From Xiphias gladius (Eukaryota; Chordata; Actinopteri; Istiophoriformes; Xiphiidae), in the NCBI RefSeq assembly GCF_016859285.1, contig NC_053413.1:12691001-12755000 (forward strand): DNA of 64,000 nucleotides, in the 5' to 3' direction. The number at the start of each line of letters is the position of its first letter. Positions within the stretch are counted from its first letter, which is position 1. The translations under genes were made by a program, and so were the position numbers. This document shows positions 38,479 to 50,690 of the stretch, piece by piece. Under the pieces are notes generated by a model. It was not told the DNA's origin and did no database searches. It saw only the letters and a list, made by a program, of their open reading frames with translations.

Positions 38479-38809
38479 CTAGGGCTGGGTATTTTTTCGG
38501 TGATAATGTTAATACAATACCTGAATTTCAGCACTGATACCAGAATGATTCTTTTTTTGTGGAATATATACACGCTATTCTAATTTCACATATTATCTAA
38601 ACCCCAAGCAGCTTTAAAAGAATCAGTCAAAAATTAGTATAATTCTGCTTAAAATCAGAAACTACCCGATCATAGAATAAGTAAAGACTATGAATCAGGG
38701 CAAGCATTCATTGTCCACTTATGGTACTTTGGTACAGTTTTCGATACTTGCTGCTAGGGCCACGTTTTGGTCAGTATCAAAACATTTTGAAATTTGATAC
38801 CCAGCTCTG
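38479..38809. mobile_element. MITE-like DNA transposon, possibly hAT-type
   Basis: About 330 bp bounded by short inverted termini: left CTAGGGCTGGGTAT, right ATACCCAGCTCTG. The inside has no coding capacity. Elements starting with a CAG(G)GCTGGGTA-like end are, from general knowledge, common in fish and often hAT-derived. A clear 8-bp target duplication was not found. Confidence 0.6.
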
Positions 38810-40101
38810 TTAAGTAGTTTACTACACTCTTACCACCCATTCATTAATCTCACAACCCCCCTTTAACTTGCCTCTGTCTGACCATCATCCTCTCATCCGC
38901 CTCTCATCTGTCTGTCCATGGATTTTGAGATTGTCTTCCTCATTGTCCAGTGAATCGGGAGAAATGTAGCAGACTCTGTTCGAATCAGCGAAGAGTAGAA
39001 AACTTTGTTGCACTCGGATTAACAGCAGAGCGGTAGATGCAAGTTTAGTCAATTAGTTATCGACCCCTTACCCTAAGTTGCAGAAGGGAAATATGTGTAA
39101 CTAAGTTTAGATCATTGACAGCTTGAAACCGTCATGTTCTGGGCTGACGTGTAAATGAGTGCTGCTTGGTTGAAAGTATACATTAACTGAAAGCTGAGTG
39201 AAGGACAGTTACTGACTCTTAAGTGCCTCGCAAGGAATAGTAACGTTTTTACTATGACTGAGCTACTTCTTCTAACCTGTTTGAGGGTTGCTTCCATTTT
39301 ATAGCCTTGCTTTGGTCTTGAAGTTTCAAGTATGTAAGGAGCAGCAGGTGGTTTGAAGGTGGTTTGAAGTTTGAGACTGAATGTATTACTTCAGGTGCAG
39401 TTTTTGTTTGTGAATTTTGTAAAACTTAAAAACTACCTTGCAGGGTAATGCTGTCTAGGGTGAGATTCATGATTCTTGGCTCCCTAGCAGACTTGATCAA
39501 TCCATTCCAACACATTTGGCAGTGATTTGAGTAATGTCGGATGATTTAAAAGTAAATTTAATGGCTATTAATTAATTACCCTGATTTCAATTATATTTGA
39601 TGTACCTGTAGATCAAAAGAAATTGGTAAACACATGATGAAATATACTGTAAAAGGGAGAGTCTCACAAACCTGGACAAACTCCTAGACAATCATTAGAT
39701 GCCAAAAAGTTTTGTGTTTTGTAGTGGTTTAAAAATAAAAGTAGGATTGTTGTTGAGAACCTGACAGTGGCTTAATAAAGGAGGAATACTGACACACTAC
39801 AACACCAAACTGGTAAAAATTGTGTATTTATTTGCTCTAACAAAAGCAAATTGAATTATTTTAACCCTGTTTGTGGGTAATCCTACACAGACGTGAAGAC
39901 ATAGAATGCTACTGTTTTTGCATGTTGCAACATCATCTAATATGTTTTTGTTTCAGTGCAGCAGTGATACAAAGGCTGTTTTGTAAATCCTAGTGATTTG
40001 TGCCAACTGAATGTAAATGCACCTACTAATACCACACCCTGTGTCAAGTCTGCAGTGTTTATGTTGTACCTGTAGGAAAGTTTTGAAATATCAAATTCTC
40101 A

Positions 40102-40107
40102 AATAAA
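40102..40107 (+). other. slc25a42: Candidate distal polyadenylation signal of slc25a42
   Basis: A canonical AATAAA in a context typical of a vertebrate 3' end. It implies a 3' UTR near 4 kb if used. Confidence 0.35.
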
Positions 40108-40239
40108 ACTGATGTTGACGACAGATTGATACTTGTTTATTTTTCCACTAGTTTTCATGGTCCTGAATAATGTCTGTTTGCTATTGGAATTAAAACTTTA
40201 GATACAAAATGTTCAGTTAGACCTGAATCTTTGCAGGTC

Positions 40240-40266
40240 ATTGATGATGATGATGATGATGAAGAA
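40240..40266. repeat. (TGA)n microsatellite
   Basis: Short trinucleotide run grading into GAAGAAG. Confidence 0.85.
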
Positions 40267-40639
40267 GAAATTATTTACTGGCATGTTTTTTGTTTGTTTT
40301 TACTTTACTTCTACTTCTTCTTCTTTTTTTTTTTTTTTAAAGCACATCACACATAGAACATGGGTGATAGAACATCCAGAGTCAGACATCCATTCAATCC
40401 ATTGATAATAATAATAATAAATTATATATCTATGTACTTGTAATTAATGTTATTAATACAAGAAATAAATATATATTTTGTATCAATATATACATTAATA
40501 TTTTAAGAAATCAAGTAGACATAATAATATAACGTTGATAATTTATTTACTGGCTAGCAAGCTATTGAAATTTGGGGCCTTTTAAAAATGTATTTTTAAA
40601 TAATTGTGCACATTTGTTTATTAATTTCTGTGTCACTTT

Positions 40640-41230
40640 TGCGCCCCCGCTCTTAACAAGGTGTCTTTGTTTACGCACGGTGTGTAGTGAGATCCAATGA
40701 CCACTGGAGGGCGCTCCATCCTCATGAATGACTGAACTCCCCGAGCTGTAGTTCCTCTGGTGGCCGATGCGCGGCGGTGCAGCGCGTCTCCGAGAGCTGG
40801 GGGAAGCAGGTGAGCTGGGTCAGACGGTGCTGCGTCTCTGCCTGGGGCCGTGCTGGCGCGTTGAACTTGACCGTGAACGCAGCACAGCAACGCATGGACC
40901 TGCCTGATCCAAACAAACTAACTCATCAAAACAGACCTCACCAGTGACAGGGAATGATAACCCTCGGACTCTCAGAGGCTGTCTGACGTTAGATTTAGAT
41001 GAATCCCGATTTTGTAGAGAGAGAACGAATCCGTGTTTTATTTACAAGGGATTTCAGTGACTGTGATCGCTGAGCGGCTGTGTCAGTCAGGCGAAATACT
41101 CGGTCTGGGTTTGTGCTTTAACTGGACAGGGAGATCGGACCAGACTCTTTGTGCAAAGATTTCTGGGAACGTGGGAGGAAAAAAAAAAAAGCACTGGAAG
41201 AAAGGAGCTATAGGGAAGATAGAAGACTAA
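40640..41230 (+). promoter_or_regulatory. CpG-rich promoter-like island, possible noncoding first exon
   Basis: CpG-rich sequence appears abruptly after an AT-rich stretch. On the plus strand a good donor, AAGCAG|GTGAGC, is present near 40809-40810. No protein-coding frame is recognisable. If this is a plus-strand first exon, the gene would run rightward through the site-rich region and out of the window. Gene identity is unknown. Confidence 0.4.
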
Positions 41231-41279
41231 TTAGAGACTGAAGGAGGGAGGGATGGACAGAGGCTGTCAGAGGATGTGG

Positions 41280-41345
41280 TTGCTATAGATACTTGGCGTG
41301 ATGCCAGGTGGAGGCAGAGCCCATTTGCATTTATTCTGATGGTAG
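41280..41345. promoter_or_regulatory. Candidate regulatory element with NFI palindrome and octamer
   Basis: A full NFI palindrome, TTGGCGTGATGCCA, spans 41293-41306, and an octamer ATTTGCAT lies at 41323-41330. Both sit in a non-repetitive patch just before a (CT)n tract. Confidence 0.4.
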
Positions 41346-41347
41346 CT

Positions 41348-41348
<1 letters not shown>

Positions 41349-41394
<46 letters not shown>
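41349..41394. repeat. (CT)n microsatellite
   Basis: A pure CT tract of about 46 bases. Confidence 0.95.
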
Positions 41395-41398
<4 letters not shown>

Positions 41399-41399
41399 G

Positions 41400-42578
41400 T
41401 CTTTTCTCTCTCTATGAAATAAAAGCAGCAAAACAGCCGTTTCTTCTATTTTAATTTCTTCCATTTCAAATTAATCCCTAATAACTTTTAATGCAAAACC
41501 CAGTGAAAACCAATTCAAAAACTACTAAACATTAACCTACTCAAGACGGATTAAAAGGATATATGCTGTTCTGGTGAATATTTTCAACATTAGGCTGTTT
41601 TTATTTGATGGTACCAAAATTTTGTTCAGTTAAAACAAAAAACAAAACAAAAAATAAAAAAAACGAGGCTTTTTTTCTTTTTTAAACATGTTAGAGATTA
41701 TTTGATTGTGAAGTTGAAAGCTGTAAAACCAGACTCTCTCTTCTTCTTTTTTCTTCTAAATTTCATTAAATGTTGTTTTAACAATGCCTAACCATTTCTC
41801 TTTCCTTTTATTGAAAATATAATTCTTCAATACTGTTCTCTAGGCCTGTGGACAGTTTCATGTAGGCCTAAATTTGTTCCTCAGGTTAAGCTTCAAAAAG
41901 AAAATGCATCATTCGTTTTAGATAAAAAGCTCAAGCATAAAAAGGGCAGACCGTTTATTGCAGTTGTGCCCTGAAAGCCCATGCAATATTAAATATGGGT
42001 TTTAGTGTTAATGGACAGAATACTAATTAGCCTTCTCTGAGGAGTCTGGCTTGTACTGTATGTTCGTTGGCTGGTGCTGGGCCTCTGGACTAAAAGACAA
42101 CTATTTTTAAAATTTTGTAGTATTTCTAATTTGTGTAAAAAAAAAAAAAAAGATTTCTCTGCACCGAAAATGACAGAACAAAACAAAACGAAACAAACAA
42201 AAAAACCCTCCTGGTTCACCAGAAGGGCTACAACAGAAGGAAAGTCTCAAACCTGAAAAAGCCTGGGAAAATCCATTAAAACAAGTTTATTTTCTTGTAA
42301 AATTCTGAACAAGAAATGGCTTATAGCTTGTGTAACATCGAGTAGTAGTGTTGGTTCTTAAGTAAATAAAAAATGTGTCGCTACAGTTTCAACTAGTAAT
42401 CACACTGCAACACCTAAATTAATTTAATAGAAGGAGCTTTTGCGTAAAATAAACATTTGCCCAGTTTTAATGATAACTGGGAGAGAATTGTGTCACAGTT
42501 GAGTTTTTTTTCTGATAATATATTTACTATAAAAAATAAATAAATTCACTGGAAATCAGCATCAAAGTCAATTTTCTC
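41400..42578. other. AT-rich noncoding stretch
   Basis: No exon or recognisable element seen; several A- and T-rich simple tracts. Confidence 0.5.
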
Positions 42579-43140
42579 TTTATTGACCACATATATATTT
42601 ATACAATATATACACACAATGTTTTACAGCAACTCAAATTATTCGAATGACACTCAGTGCAAAAAGTCCTCAGGGTATTTTCCAGCTGACTCAGTGTTTT
42701 GAAAAAAACAGACACATGACTCAGGATTAAACCTGGATATGTGTATTTAACAGTCAGAGTCATATATCGCTTCACATCAGATAACATCATCATGAATACA
42801 TTTGGAAAAATAAAAAATAAAACACAATATTCACTTTAATTATCATATATTTTAGTGTATTAAATCTTAACCCATAGACACGTGCTGTTTAAGAATAAAA
42901 ACCCAAGTGAAGACACAGCTTGTGGAGAAAACAAATCGGTATCTGGCGGTACGAGTCTCTCTTTGTCAGCATCTTTTTCTTGGATCTGGTTCAGATGCAG
43001 TGTTTCGCCTCTAGGTGCTAATTGTACAGCAGAAAATAGGCAAAAAATGTAAAGTTGGTCCAGTCCAATCTGGCCAGAAATCCTTTTCTTTGAGTCAGAA
43101 GTTGTCCTGCCAAACAGTAATGTTCCAGCACACCATGAAT
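42579..43140 (-). other. Candidate unassigned 3'-terminal exon
   Basis: On the minus strand a textbook acceptor (a pyrimidine-rich tract ending TTTGCAG) places an exon start at 43140. One frame then stays open for about 93 codons to a TAA at 42860-42862. An AATAAA (plus-strand TTTATT 42579-42584) lies about 280 nt beyond. The translated frame matches nothing I recognise. All three signals could arise by chance, so this is only a candidate. Confidence 0.25.
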
Positions 43141-43924
43141 CTGCAAAGAGAAAAGAAGACAGAAGAAATTAGTGACAGAACTGGGACACAGAATTTCAAA
43201 AAAAAAAACATAAGAAAAATTGTCCTTTTTTTTTTTTTTACAGACAGGATCATAAAGAACAGAGACACTGCCTGAGATATAACTACACCCGAGCTTTCAG
43301 GGTGGATGGTCGTGTCTGTGTGCCATGTCACAGGACTGACACAGCAGTTTTCGAATAAACTAGACAAAAAAAAAAAAAAAAAGTTGGGGTGTTGCTGGGG
43401 GGAGTGGAGATACAAAAGGGACTCCCTCCTCATGACTACCAATATCTGTCTGTGTTTGAGTCTGAACTCGTCCACCTTTGACCTCTAAAGTCTGGGGAGT
43501 CATGAGGACACACAGTCGAAAAGGGACCCCCACAATTATGCCAGAGGGAAAAGACACACACACACACACACACACACAATCACACAATTCTGCTGTCTGG
43601 TTTTGCACTGTCATGACTGAACAAGATTAGGATCTGATTTAGATAAGGGATTTAATCCTAATATGTTCAGACTTTAATCATGATCATAAATGAAAACCAG
43701 TGACAAGAGAACCGACCCACTGCCTTTGTATTTATACATTTTAATTGTTCTGCCAAAACTTTTATAAAACCTTGAACCACTCTGGGTTCAGAGGTTTGAA
43801 ATGCCAGTTTCTTGTTTCCATGAATTCTCCATCAGTACAGACAGATGGGCAGTGAAAATCAAGGTGAGTGTGGATTGCGAGAAGGCGGAGGAGGAGGGTT
43901 GGTTATGATTGAGGAGATCACAGC

Positions 43925-44105
43925 TAGCATCCACTCCCTTGATAGATGCAGTGTTTCAGACATTGGGCAATTATGAGGGGCCTTCCCGAGCCTGTAGGGC
44001 TCTCCGGGGCTCTTCTCCTGCCCACGCTGTCCCAACAACGGGCTAATGTATGCAGAGGGGAGCCTACAGTCCTGTCTCCAAACTGCACATACTGAAAGCA
44101 ACTTG
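43925..44105. promoter_or_regulatory. Candidate conserved noncoding element
   Basis: A non-repetitive, GC-balanced patch with GGGCAATTATGAG, a homeodomain-type core. No coding frame fits. The call rests on composition and site content only. Confidence 0.3.
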
Positions 44106-45300
44106 CAAAGAGTTTAATATTGTTGAATATATACGTTTTCATATTTCAATAAAAGGAAGAGTGGGGGGGGTAAAGTTTGGAGCATTAACAAGATTACTGT
44201 GGCCCTTAAAATGATGTAACAGCGTTAGGCTTGGAGACAAAAATAAGAATATGACACACAGATACAGGAGATCAGAGGCTGTGGATGGACCATTTCCAAC
44301 CACGAATTATTTTAGCAAATCACTCCCTCTCTGCCTTCTGTCTTTTCTGCTTCCCTCCTCTGTACCTTGTCATATAATTCCTAAAATAACTGCAGGATTT
44401 TTAATATCTTTGTGAAAAGCAGACTCTCTCAGATCTTCTTCCCTTCTACATTAATAAATCTATATCGTCCTTGATTTGTCAATTTCTAACTTTGAGAAGC
44501 TCTTCTCTACTACACCATGCGTCATTCTCCAAACGTTCGTTTTTTTGGCTGACTTGCCCTCATCGAGAGCTATTTTGTCTCTGTGGTGATCTATAAGTCA
44601 CATGACTGACTGACGGACTGTATATAAGGAAACGGGAAACAACCACAGACACCAACTTAATGAGGGCAAGATGGCTGAAAATGTTTGTCGAATGAAACAA
44701 TGGACTGGATAGAGTTATAAGACTTTCTTTTTTTAAATTTGGATGTCCTTGATTTTTGCATAATAAATGTATTTATTATCAGAGCTGTAGACGTGAAACT
44801 TTGACTTAGAGTTGACTTAGTTGAGACTTGTCTTGACTTGCGACATTAATGCAGAAAGGTTCAAGTCTCAAGTATTGACTTGGTAAAATCCCAGAATATT
44901 AAAAAAAGGTAGGAAAACCACAAGCTGCATTGCTGTGTGTGTGTGTGGTGTGTGAAAGACTTGTCAAAGTAAGAGAGGCGTAAATACAGAAATGCTTGAA
45001 TTTGTAACCGTGAGGAGGGTGTGAGTTTGTGTGTGTGGTTGGGGGGGGGGTATACCAGACTCTGTCTCTCCACTTCCCTTCTTTCTGTATTTAACCCCCC
45101 CTTCCACAACACACACACACACACACACCTTTATGCTGACATTGTGTCCGTCCAACAAAGACGTCCCTGCAGCCCCCTCATTATAAATACATGTCATTGG
45201 ATCACAGCTCGTCTGAATCCCTGAGTCTGCTGCGCTCTAAGTGGCCGTGACTGAGCCCTGAATGGGTGGCCGAGCGACAGCTATACCAATAGAGCCAACA

Positions 45301-45302
<2 letters not shown>
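44106..45302. other. Noncoding stretch
   Basis: No exon recognised; short GT/CA runs near 44934-44952 and 45110-45128. Confidence 0.5.

Positions 45303-45348
<46 letters not shown>
45303..45348. repeat. (GT)n microsatellite
   Basis: Nearly pure GT tract. Confidence 0.95.
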
Positions 45349-45954
45349 AGACGACCATAGCCCCCCCAGCCTATGGGAATGAAAGCTTCACAGCGGGATG
45401 AGGTCAAAGGTCAGGCTGTCTGTTACACACAAATGTATACACATACACACATGCAATTTACTGGACATTTGCTATACTGATACAGAAAAGAAAAGAAAAA
45501 AGAAGGATGAAGTTGTGATTAAAATGGTTTTGAGTTGCATCCATTTGAAGACTGTAACAGTTAACTGCTGCATGTGGGACGAAGGTTTTCTTTAAATCTG
45601 GGGCAATACGTTTCTTGCTGCCTCAACAACAAAGCTGCAGGAACCGAGTCCTGGCTCACTCAGAAGGAGGGAACAAGGTGTGCATGTGTGTGTGTGTGTG
45701 TGTGTGTCTGCGTGTGTGTTGAAAGAGCTCATCCTATCTCATTTTGCAAGGGAAATGCAAAAGTGTCTCTATCCCTCTGGAACCACAAACCAGGACACAG
45801 TATTGTACTCTCATCCCTCCTTCTCTGTCAGCCCCGCTCTCTCCCAGTCTCTCTCTGTCTTTTTCACTATCAAGGCTTCTATTTCTGAGCCAAAGCTCAC
45901 ATTTCTCCCCGGGTATAACAAAGTTTCCCTCCCTCTACTTTCGCTCGAGTTTTG

Positions 45955-46275
45955 AACCCATAGAGATGTGGCCTGGACCCAACTGGAAATCAATAATTAA
46001 AGAATGACTAATCACCAGCTGGCATGCTAAATATCCACACTAATAAGTTATCTTTCGCTTAGTCTTGAGATGACAAAATCATTTTATGATATTAAAAGAA
46101 GTTTTTTTCCCTGATTTCATTGTACAAGTGAATGACAAGTGCTGACTGGTGAGTGTCTGATGCACACTGGGCTCATTAATGCAGCACAACAACAATGAGC
46201 AGAGGAAGAGGCGGCGGTTGCCCATGCTAATCATCTCTGCTAGCCCGCCGCCTTCCAGCACCTTTGCCTATATGT
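45955..46275. promoter_or_regulatory. Candidate conserved noncoding element cluster
   Basis: Homeodomain-type cores (AATAATTAAAG, TGACTAATCA, CATTAATG, GCTAATCAT) and a SOX-like ACAACAAT are packed into about 300 bp without simple repeats. This is typical of developmental enhancers, but conservation is not testable here. Confidence 0.35.
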
Positions 46276-47800
46276 GTGTGTCCTCCCCCTATGCTAGACG
46301 AGGACCCCGAATAGCTGCCCACATACACTGCCTGATGGGAAACAGAGGCAGGGTTTTTGAGGGATAGGCGCCCACCTTCGTCTCAGCTGCATCTCTGTCT
46401 TTAGTTTATTCACTGAGTAGTTTGGCTCTCAGCGAGGGTTTTAAGGAAAGCAAAAGAAATGTGTACTGCATTGCTGTATTTGTCCATCATAGTTAAATGA
46501 CACCTGATATTAGCCTGCTGAAATAGGGCATGCTTCTTCAAAAAAGATAACAAAGAAAATTGCTCACATTTGTTTGATTGGAGGAGAGTCAGATTTAGTG
46601 GATACATTTTCATTATGAGAATCACACTTGTGAAATGACATGTAGATGAATCTAAAAAATGAGTGAATCTCACATCTGTAAGTGAAAACCTGTACTGAAT
46701 CTATGTCCTCAGAAAAATAAAAAGTAAATTATTCATCACTGCATGTTGTGAGCTAAGTTGGTCTTTGGGAGTTAACTGTCAAAGTTTTGCTGAATAATCG
46801 TTGCAAAATACAAATACAAGAGTCAGTTTTTCATCTTGCAAAAATGGTAGTTTAAATAATGGCGAAAAACAATTTATAGGGGCAAGTTATTCTTAAAGTC
46901 TCAAGTCTAGTAAATCTTTTTTTTAAGAGTGGTATTTAAACAGGTTTTTTACTAAGTTGGTAATGTGGAGAATCATCAGAAAAGTTCATGTTAAGTAAGA
47001 GTCGGAGTCATTTACTGAAAATCCAGTTCTGTGAGAGATCTAAGACACAGATCGACTGAAACACACAACACATTGAATAATAATTGTGAAATGGAGAATA
47101 ATGGAGAGCATGTGAGAGAAAATGAGAGACTGAGGGACAAAGAGAGATGTGAGTTTCAAAAAAGTGTCAATGCCAGGCTTCCTTTAGGCATGAGTGAGAA
47201 ACTATGAGGCCTGGTGGTGTGTGAATGGCTCTGGAATACACATACAAACACATACCACAGGCACAAACACACACACACGCACACACTACCACCCTCCCCA
47301 CTGAGCCAGAGCCTCTGCCAGTCAGACAGGTCTATGGGTCTATTGAGGGGACTTGGAGGGAGCTGTCCCTTTCTGTAGAGCTAATGAAGCCTGCACCCAC
47401 AGGCATAAAGGAGTGGAGAGAGTTAGCACTGCGCTCCTTCACCCATTCACTCACTTCCTTCCTTTACAGGGCTCCTGATGAGGTAATGCTTTCGCTCTTA
47501 AAGGGAAACCATAAGTAATGCACCTTTACACATGAAGCTCTTTACCACAGGACACGTCCTAAATAAATCTTGTGCACGAATGTTAATGCTCAGGAAACTG
47601 AATACTATTTTATGATATATGCTGTTAAAATGCTGTACATATGAATTACATGGCTGGCATTATTCTATATTTTTCATACTGTCAATAACACCCATGAGAA
47701 GAGCAAAACCGACAATGTGTTCGTCCATCTGTCTGAGGCTCTCAGCCACAAGCCTACTGAAAATTTAAATCCTTAAAAATGATTCTCCAATCATATCTAT
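46276..47800. other. Noncoding stretch
   Basis: No gene recognised. The 97-codon open frame at 47225-47518 overlaps CA-rich sequence and shows no domain. Confidence 0.5.
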
Positions 47801-47809
47801 GTATATGTG

Positions 47810-47880
<71 letters not shown>
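47801..47880. repeat. (GT)n microsatellite with short (TA)n
   Basis: Pure GT from about 47819 to 47880, preceded by TATATATA. Confidence 0.95.
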
Positions 47881-47881
<1 letters not shown>

Positions 47882-48419
47882 TACACAACAGTAGTAAACA
47901 CAGCATTTGTTGGGGACTATTTTCAACTGCGGATAAATACACATGTAGTTCTCTGGTTTGTCTTTACAGCAGCACGACAGCATATGTAGTGGCTAAAAAA
48001 TAAAGCAGTGTCCATGTTCATCGTAATTAAAAAACATCACCCAGTGTTTCTAAATAGTTTTTGGACAACAATTGAGCTCTATGGCATTGAGGAATAGACT
48101 TATAGTAGACTTTGGATATACAAGCAGGACTAGTCGTTAGTCGTATTAGTTCAAAGGAACGCTTGGACCCAATCCCCAGAAGCCGAAAAGACTATGTCTC
48201 TACAGAAGCATAAGAAAGGTGAATATAGTAATAAATCAAACTAATAAATCAGTAATAAATCGCAACACTATTTAGCTAATTTGATTAATAATAACAAAAA
48301 ATGTAGCATTGCAATCTCAAAATTGAAAATTAAAAAATGGGTTTATACACTGTCTAAGATCTCCTATGTTTTTAAAGACTTCATTTGCTCACGATATAAG
48401 TCAGAAAACGTGGGAATAG

Positions 48420-48660
48420 AAGAATAGTGAATAGTGAAATTAGATCTGAAAAAATTGGTAGAACTTTAACCTCTTTAAAAACTAGTAAGACTTGTGGTCT
48501 GGATGGTCTTCCATCTGAAGGATATAAGACTTTCTTTCAGGTTAAAAACTTCCCATTTCAGAGCAGTAAGCCACTATTAAGGTAATACCTACAGAAGAGA
48601 ACGACCCAGAGATTCTTTCATTATATAGACCTTTATTAGTGTAAAGGATCAATTCAGTGT
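48420..48660 (+). mobile_element. LINE-1/Tx1-like reverse transcriptase fossil
   Basis: Translation gives TSLKTSKTCGLDGLPSEGYK followed after a gap and frame change by ENDPEILSLYRPLL. These are decayed versions of the 'GxxPGxDGxxxEFYK' and 'KxxxxPxxxxxYRPISLL' blocks at the start of L1-clade reverse transcriptase. Both blocks are interrupted by stops or shifts. Flanking sequence (about 48060-48420 and 48660-48720) may belong to the same element but is not recognisable. Confidence 0.65.
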
Positions 48661-49200
48661 TGGTTTTGGTCTCTTCATACGATTTGTTGTCAATAAGTAA
48701 AAGACAGAATATCACCAGACGTATTCCTTAAAATGAAAGAGATCTCAAAGTTTTGACACAACCATTAATAAGGTTTTTCCAGTTTGATTTGACAGAATTC
48801 ACAGTGGCTAAAGCTCCATCGTGGAAATGTGGAGTCCTTGTACAAAGCTGCCATCAGTCTAGAAAGAAACAAAGACAGGCACCACACTGGAGAGCCTGAG
48901 ACCAATGTGTTACTCAGAGAAGAAATGTCACAGAAAGCAGAGATGTGGGGAAAAAAGGCCTCCAGACAACACAATCACACTTTCAGCAAGGGAGGTCTGA
49001 CTTTAGGCTGCCTGTCTGTCTGCCTGTCTTCTACTCTGCTGCGACTACAAGATGATGAAGGAGCTCTTGTCCAAGTCTGCACCCAGTCTAGTCCTCTCTA
49101 CGCAACCAGACTGAGCTAACAATAGACAGCAGTGCTTATCAAACAGCCTGGCAACTTCATTAGCATCCTTCAAGACCCAGACAACAACCAAAGTGGCCCT

Positions 49201-49225
49201 ACACACACACACACACCCACACACA

Positions 49226-49279
<54 letters not shown>
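49201..49279. repeat. (CA)n microsatellite
   Basis: CA tract of about 79 bases with two CC interruptions. Confidence 0.95.
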
Positions 49280-49281
<2 letters not shown>

Positions 49282-49625
49282 CCAGACAGCCCCTTCACTG
49301 GCCTTGACCCATGAACTCTAGGGTCCTCTTTCACCTGCTACAACAGCATTCATTCTAGCGAAGCTGTCTCGCCAGTGCCCGACTGTTCTGCATATGTTCT
49401 CCTAACATTCCCACGCTCTGAGCGCAGACCTCCATCACATGAGATGATCACACTTTGAGCGCAGCAGTATTCATACGGAACATTATGGAGATCTGCATTG
49501 TGTCTGTGTGTGGCTGGCTGACTTGTTTTGGGCCTCATGTCGACCACCACCGTCTTCATGACTTTATTCCTTTTTAGGAAGGAAAAAAGGAGAGACTTTT
49601 CTTTCCCTTCTTCCTCCTCAAATGA

Positions 49626-49669
49626 ATGTAACTATCCTACGATCCCATGTAGGATAGTTACATGGGATC
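49626..49669. repeat. Interleaved palindrome (ABA'B')
   Basis: Arm A (49626-49640, ATGTAACTATCCTAC) is perfectly complementary to A' (49649-49663). The 8-nt loop B (GATCCCAT, 49641-49648) is perfectly complementary to B' (49662-49669), which directly follows A' and overlaps it by two bases. In RNA this order would permit an H-type pseudoknot. Confidence 0.95.
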
Positions 49670-50179
49670 ACAAAGAAAATATAACACAGTCATATTTGTC
49701 TCTAATAAACTGCTTTACTTCCTATTTTTGTGTTTTCCAACTGTGGTATGTTTAGAAAACCATGTCTTTGTCATCATGAAATATGTCGTTCCTCCCCTTC
49801 CCGCTATCCTTTGCTTTTCCTCTTTCTGATTTCTTCCCGGTGAAGCTTTGTTGTTGATTCTCTTTTCCCCAGAACATCAAGGGTAAACTCATGACTCCCC
49901 TCGCCTTTCCTTCCCATTCCTGATTCTTTACCATTTGTCACCGGCAAAACGCAGCGCCACATATCCTCATTGGTTTGTGTAACGAACAGAAACAATGATG
50001 CGACTAACACGAGGCTTCAGCATAGTAAGGGTGTTCATGTGTTACTGTGAGAAATGGGGTAGAGCGTGTTCCTGCTCTCCAACAGATAATGTCACTGTCA
50101 GATGTGAAAGGGTGCAACACTCGGCGGGTTTTGGTTCAGATCATGTGAGGGAGACCTGGAGAGGCGTGCGAAAGGCTGT

Positions 50180-50690
50180 GACTGAATTTGCCTCGCTGCA
50201 CAGCATATGGACGGCCTCATCGCTCCATGCAAATGGCCGAGACACAGACACATGTTCACAAATGCAGACAAACTACCCCCCCTCCCCTCCAGTCCCTCAT
50301 TAATGGTTCTTCCGAAAACCAGACGCCCCCCTCCTCGAATAATAACCTCTCCACTAACACCACTCCATCTACCCCTCCTGAACGACCCCCCACCCCAACA
50401 GTCTAGACCGTGCAACCCTCTCTCTCTCGAACCAGACACCCCAAACCCCCCCCAAAAAAGCCCCCCGCCCCCCCGCTCCCACGACCAGCAGACAGACCCT
50501 ATGATTCGCGTGACCGCCATTTTGCTGCCCACAGTAGACCTAACTGTACAGCACAACAGCTGCCTTGATGGGCGAATGCAAATGCGTACGCTGCATTGTT
50601 AACTCGGCCGCTCAGACAACTCTCATCGCATGAATTAACGCCCCCAAAAACAAGACCTGCTCAATCAAATTCGACCACAAAACGACGCAA
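50180..50690. promoter_or_regulatory. Candidate conserved noncoding elements flanking a C-rich tract
   Basis: The patches at about 50180-50240 (with CATGCAAATGG) and 50500-50690 (with CGCCATTTTGC, GAATGCAAATGCG, CATGAATTAACG) look like octamer/homeodomain-rich regulatory DNA. The segment between is a C-rich, low-complexity tract. A 131-codon proline-rich frame across it is not credible as a gene. Confidence 0.3.

Larger units (their letters stand above)
36149..40110 (+). other. Probable slc25a42 3' UTR and downstream sequence
   Basis: No further coding exon. Several plus-strand AATAAA signals occur, including 38057-38062 and 40102-40107. The last is followed by a GT-containing stretch and is a good candidate for a distal end. 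The region contains a MITE-like insertion (38479-38809). Confidence 0.45.

Noticed and set aside
50207-50602. 131-codon Pro/Thr-rich frame
   Set aside because: Driven by a C-rich low-complexity tract with competing frames; no homology recognised.
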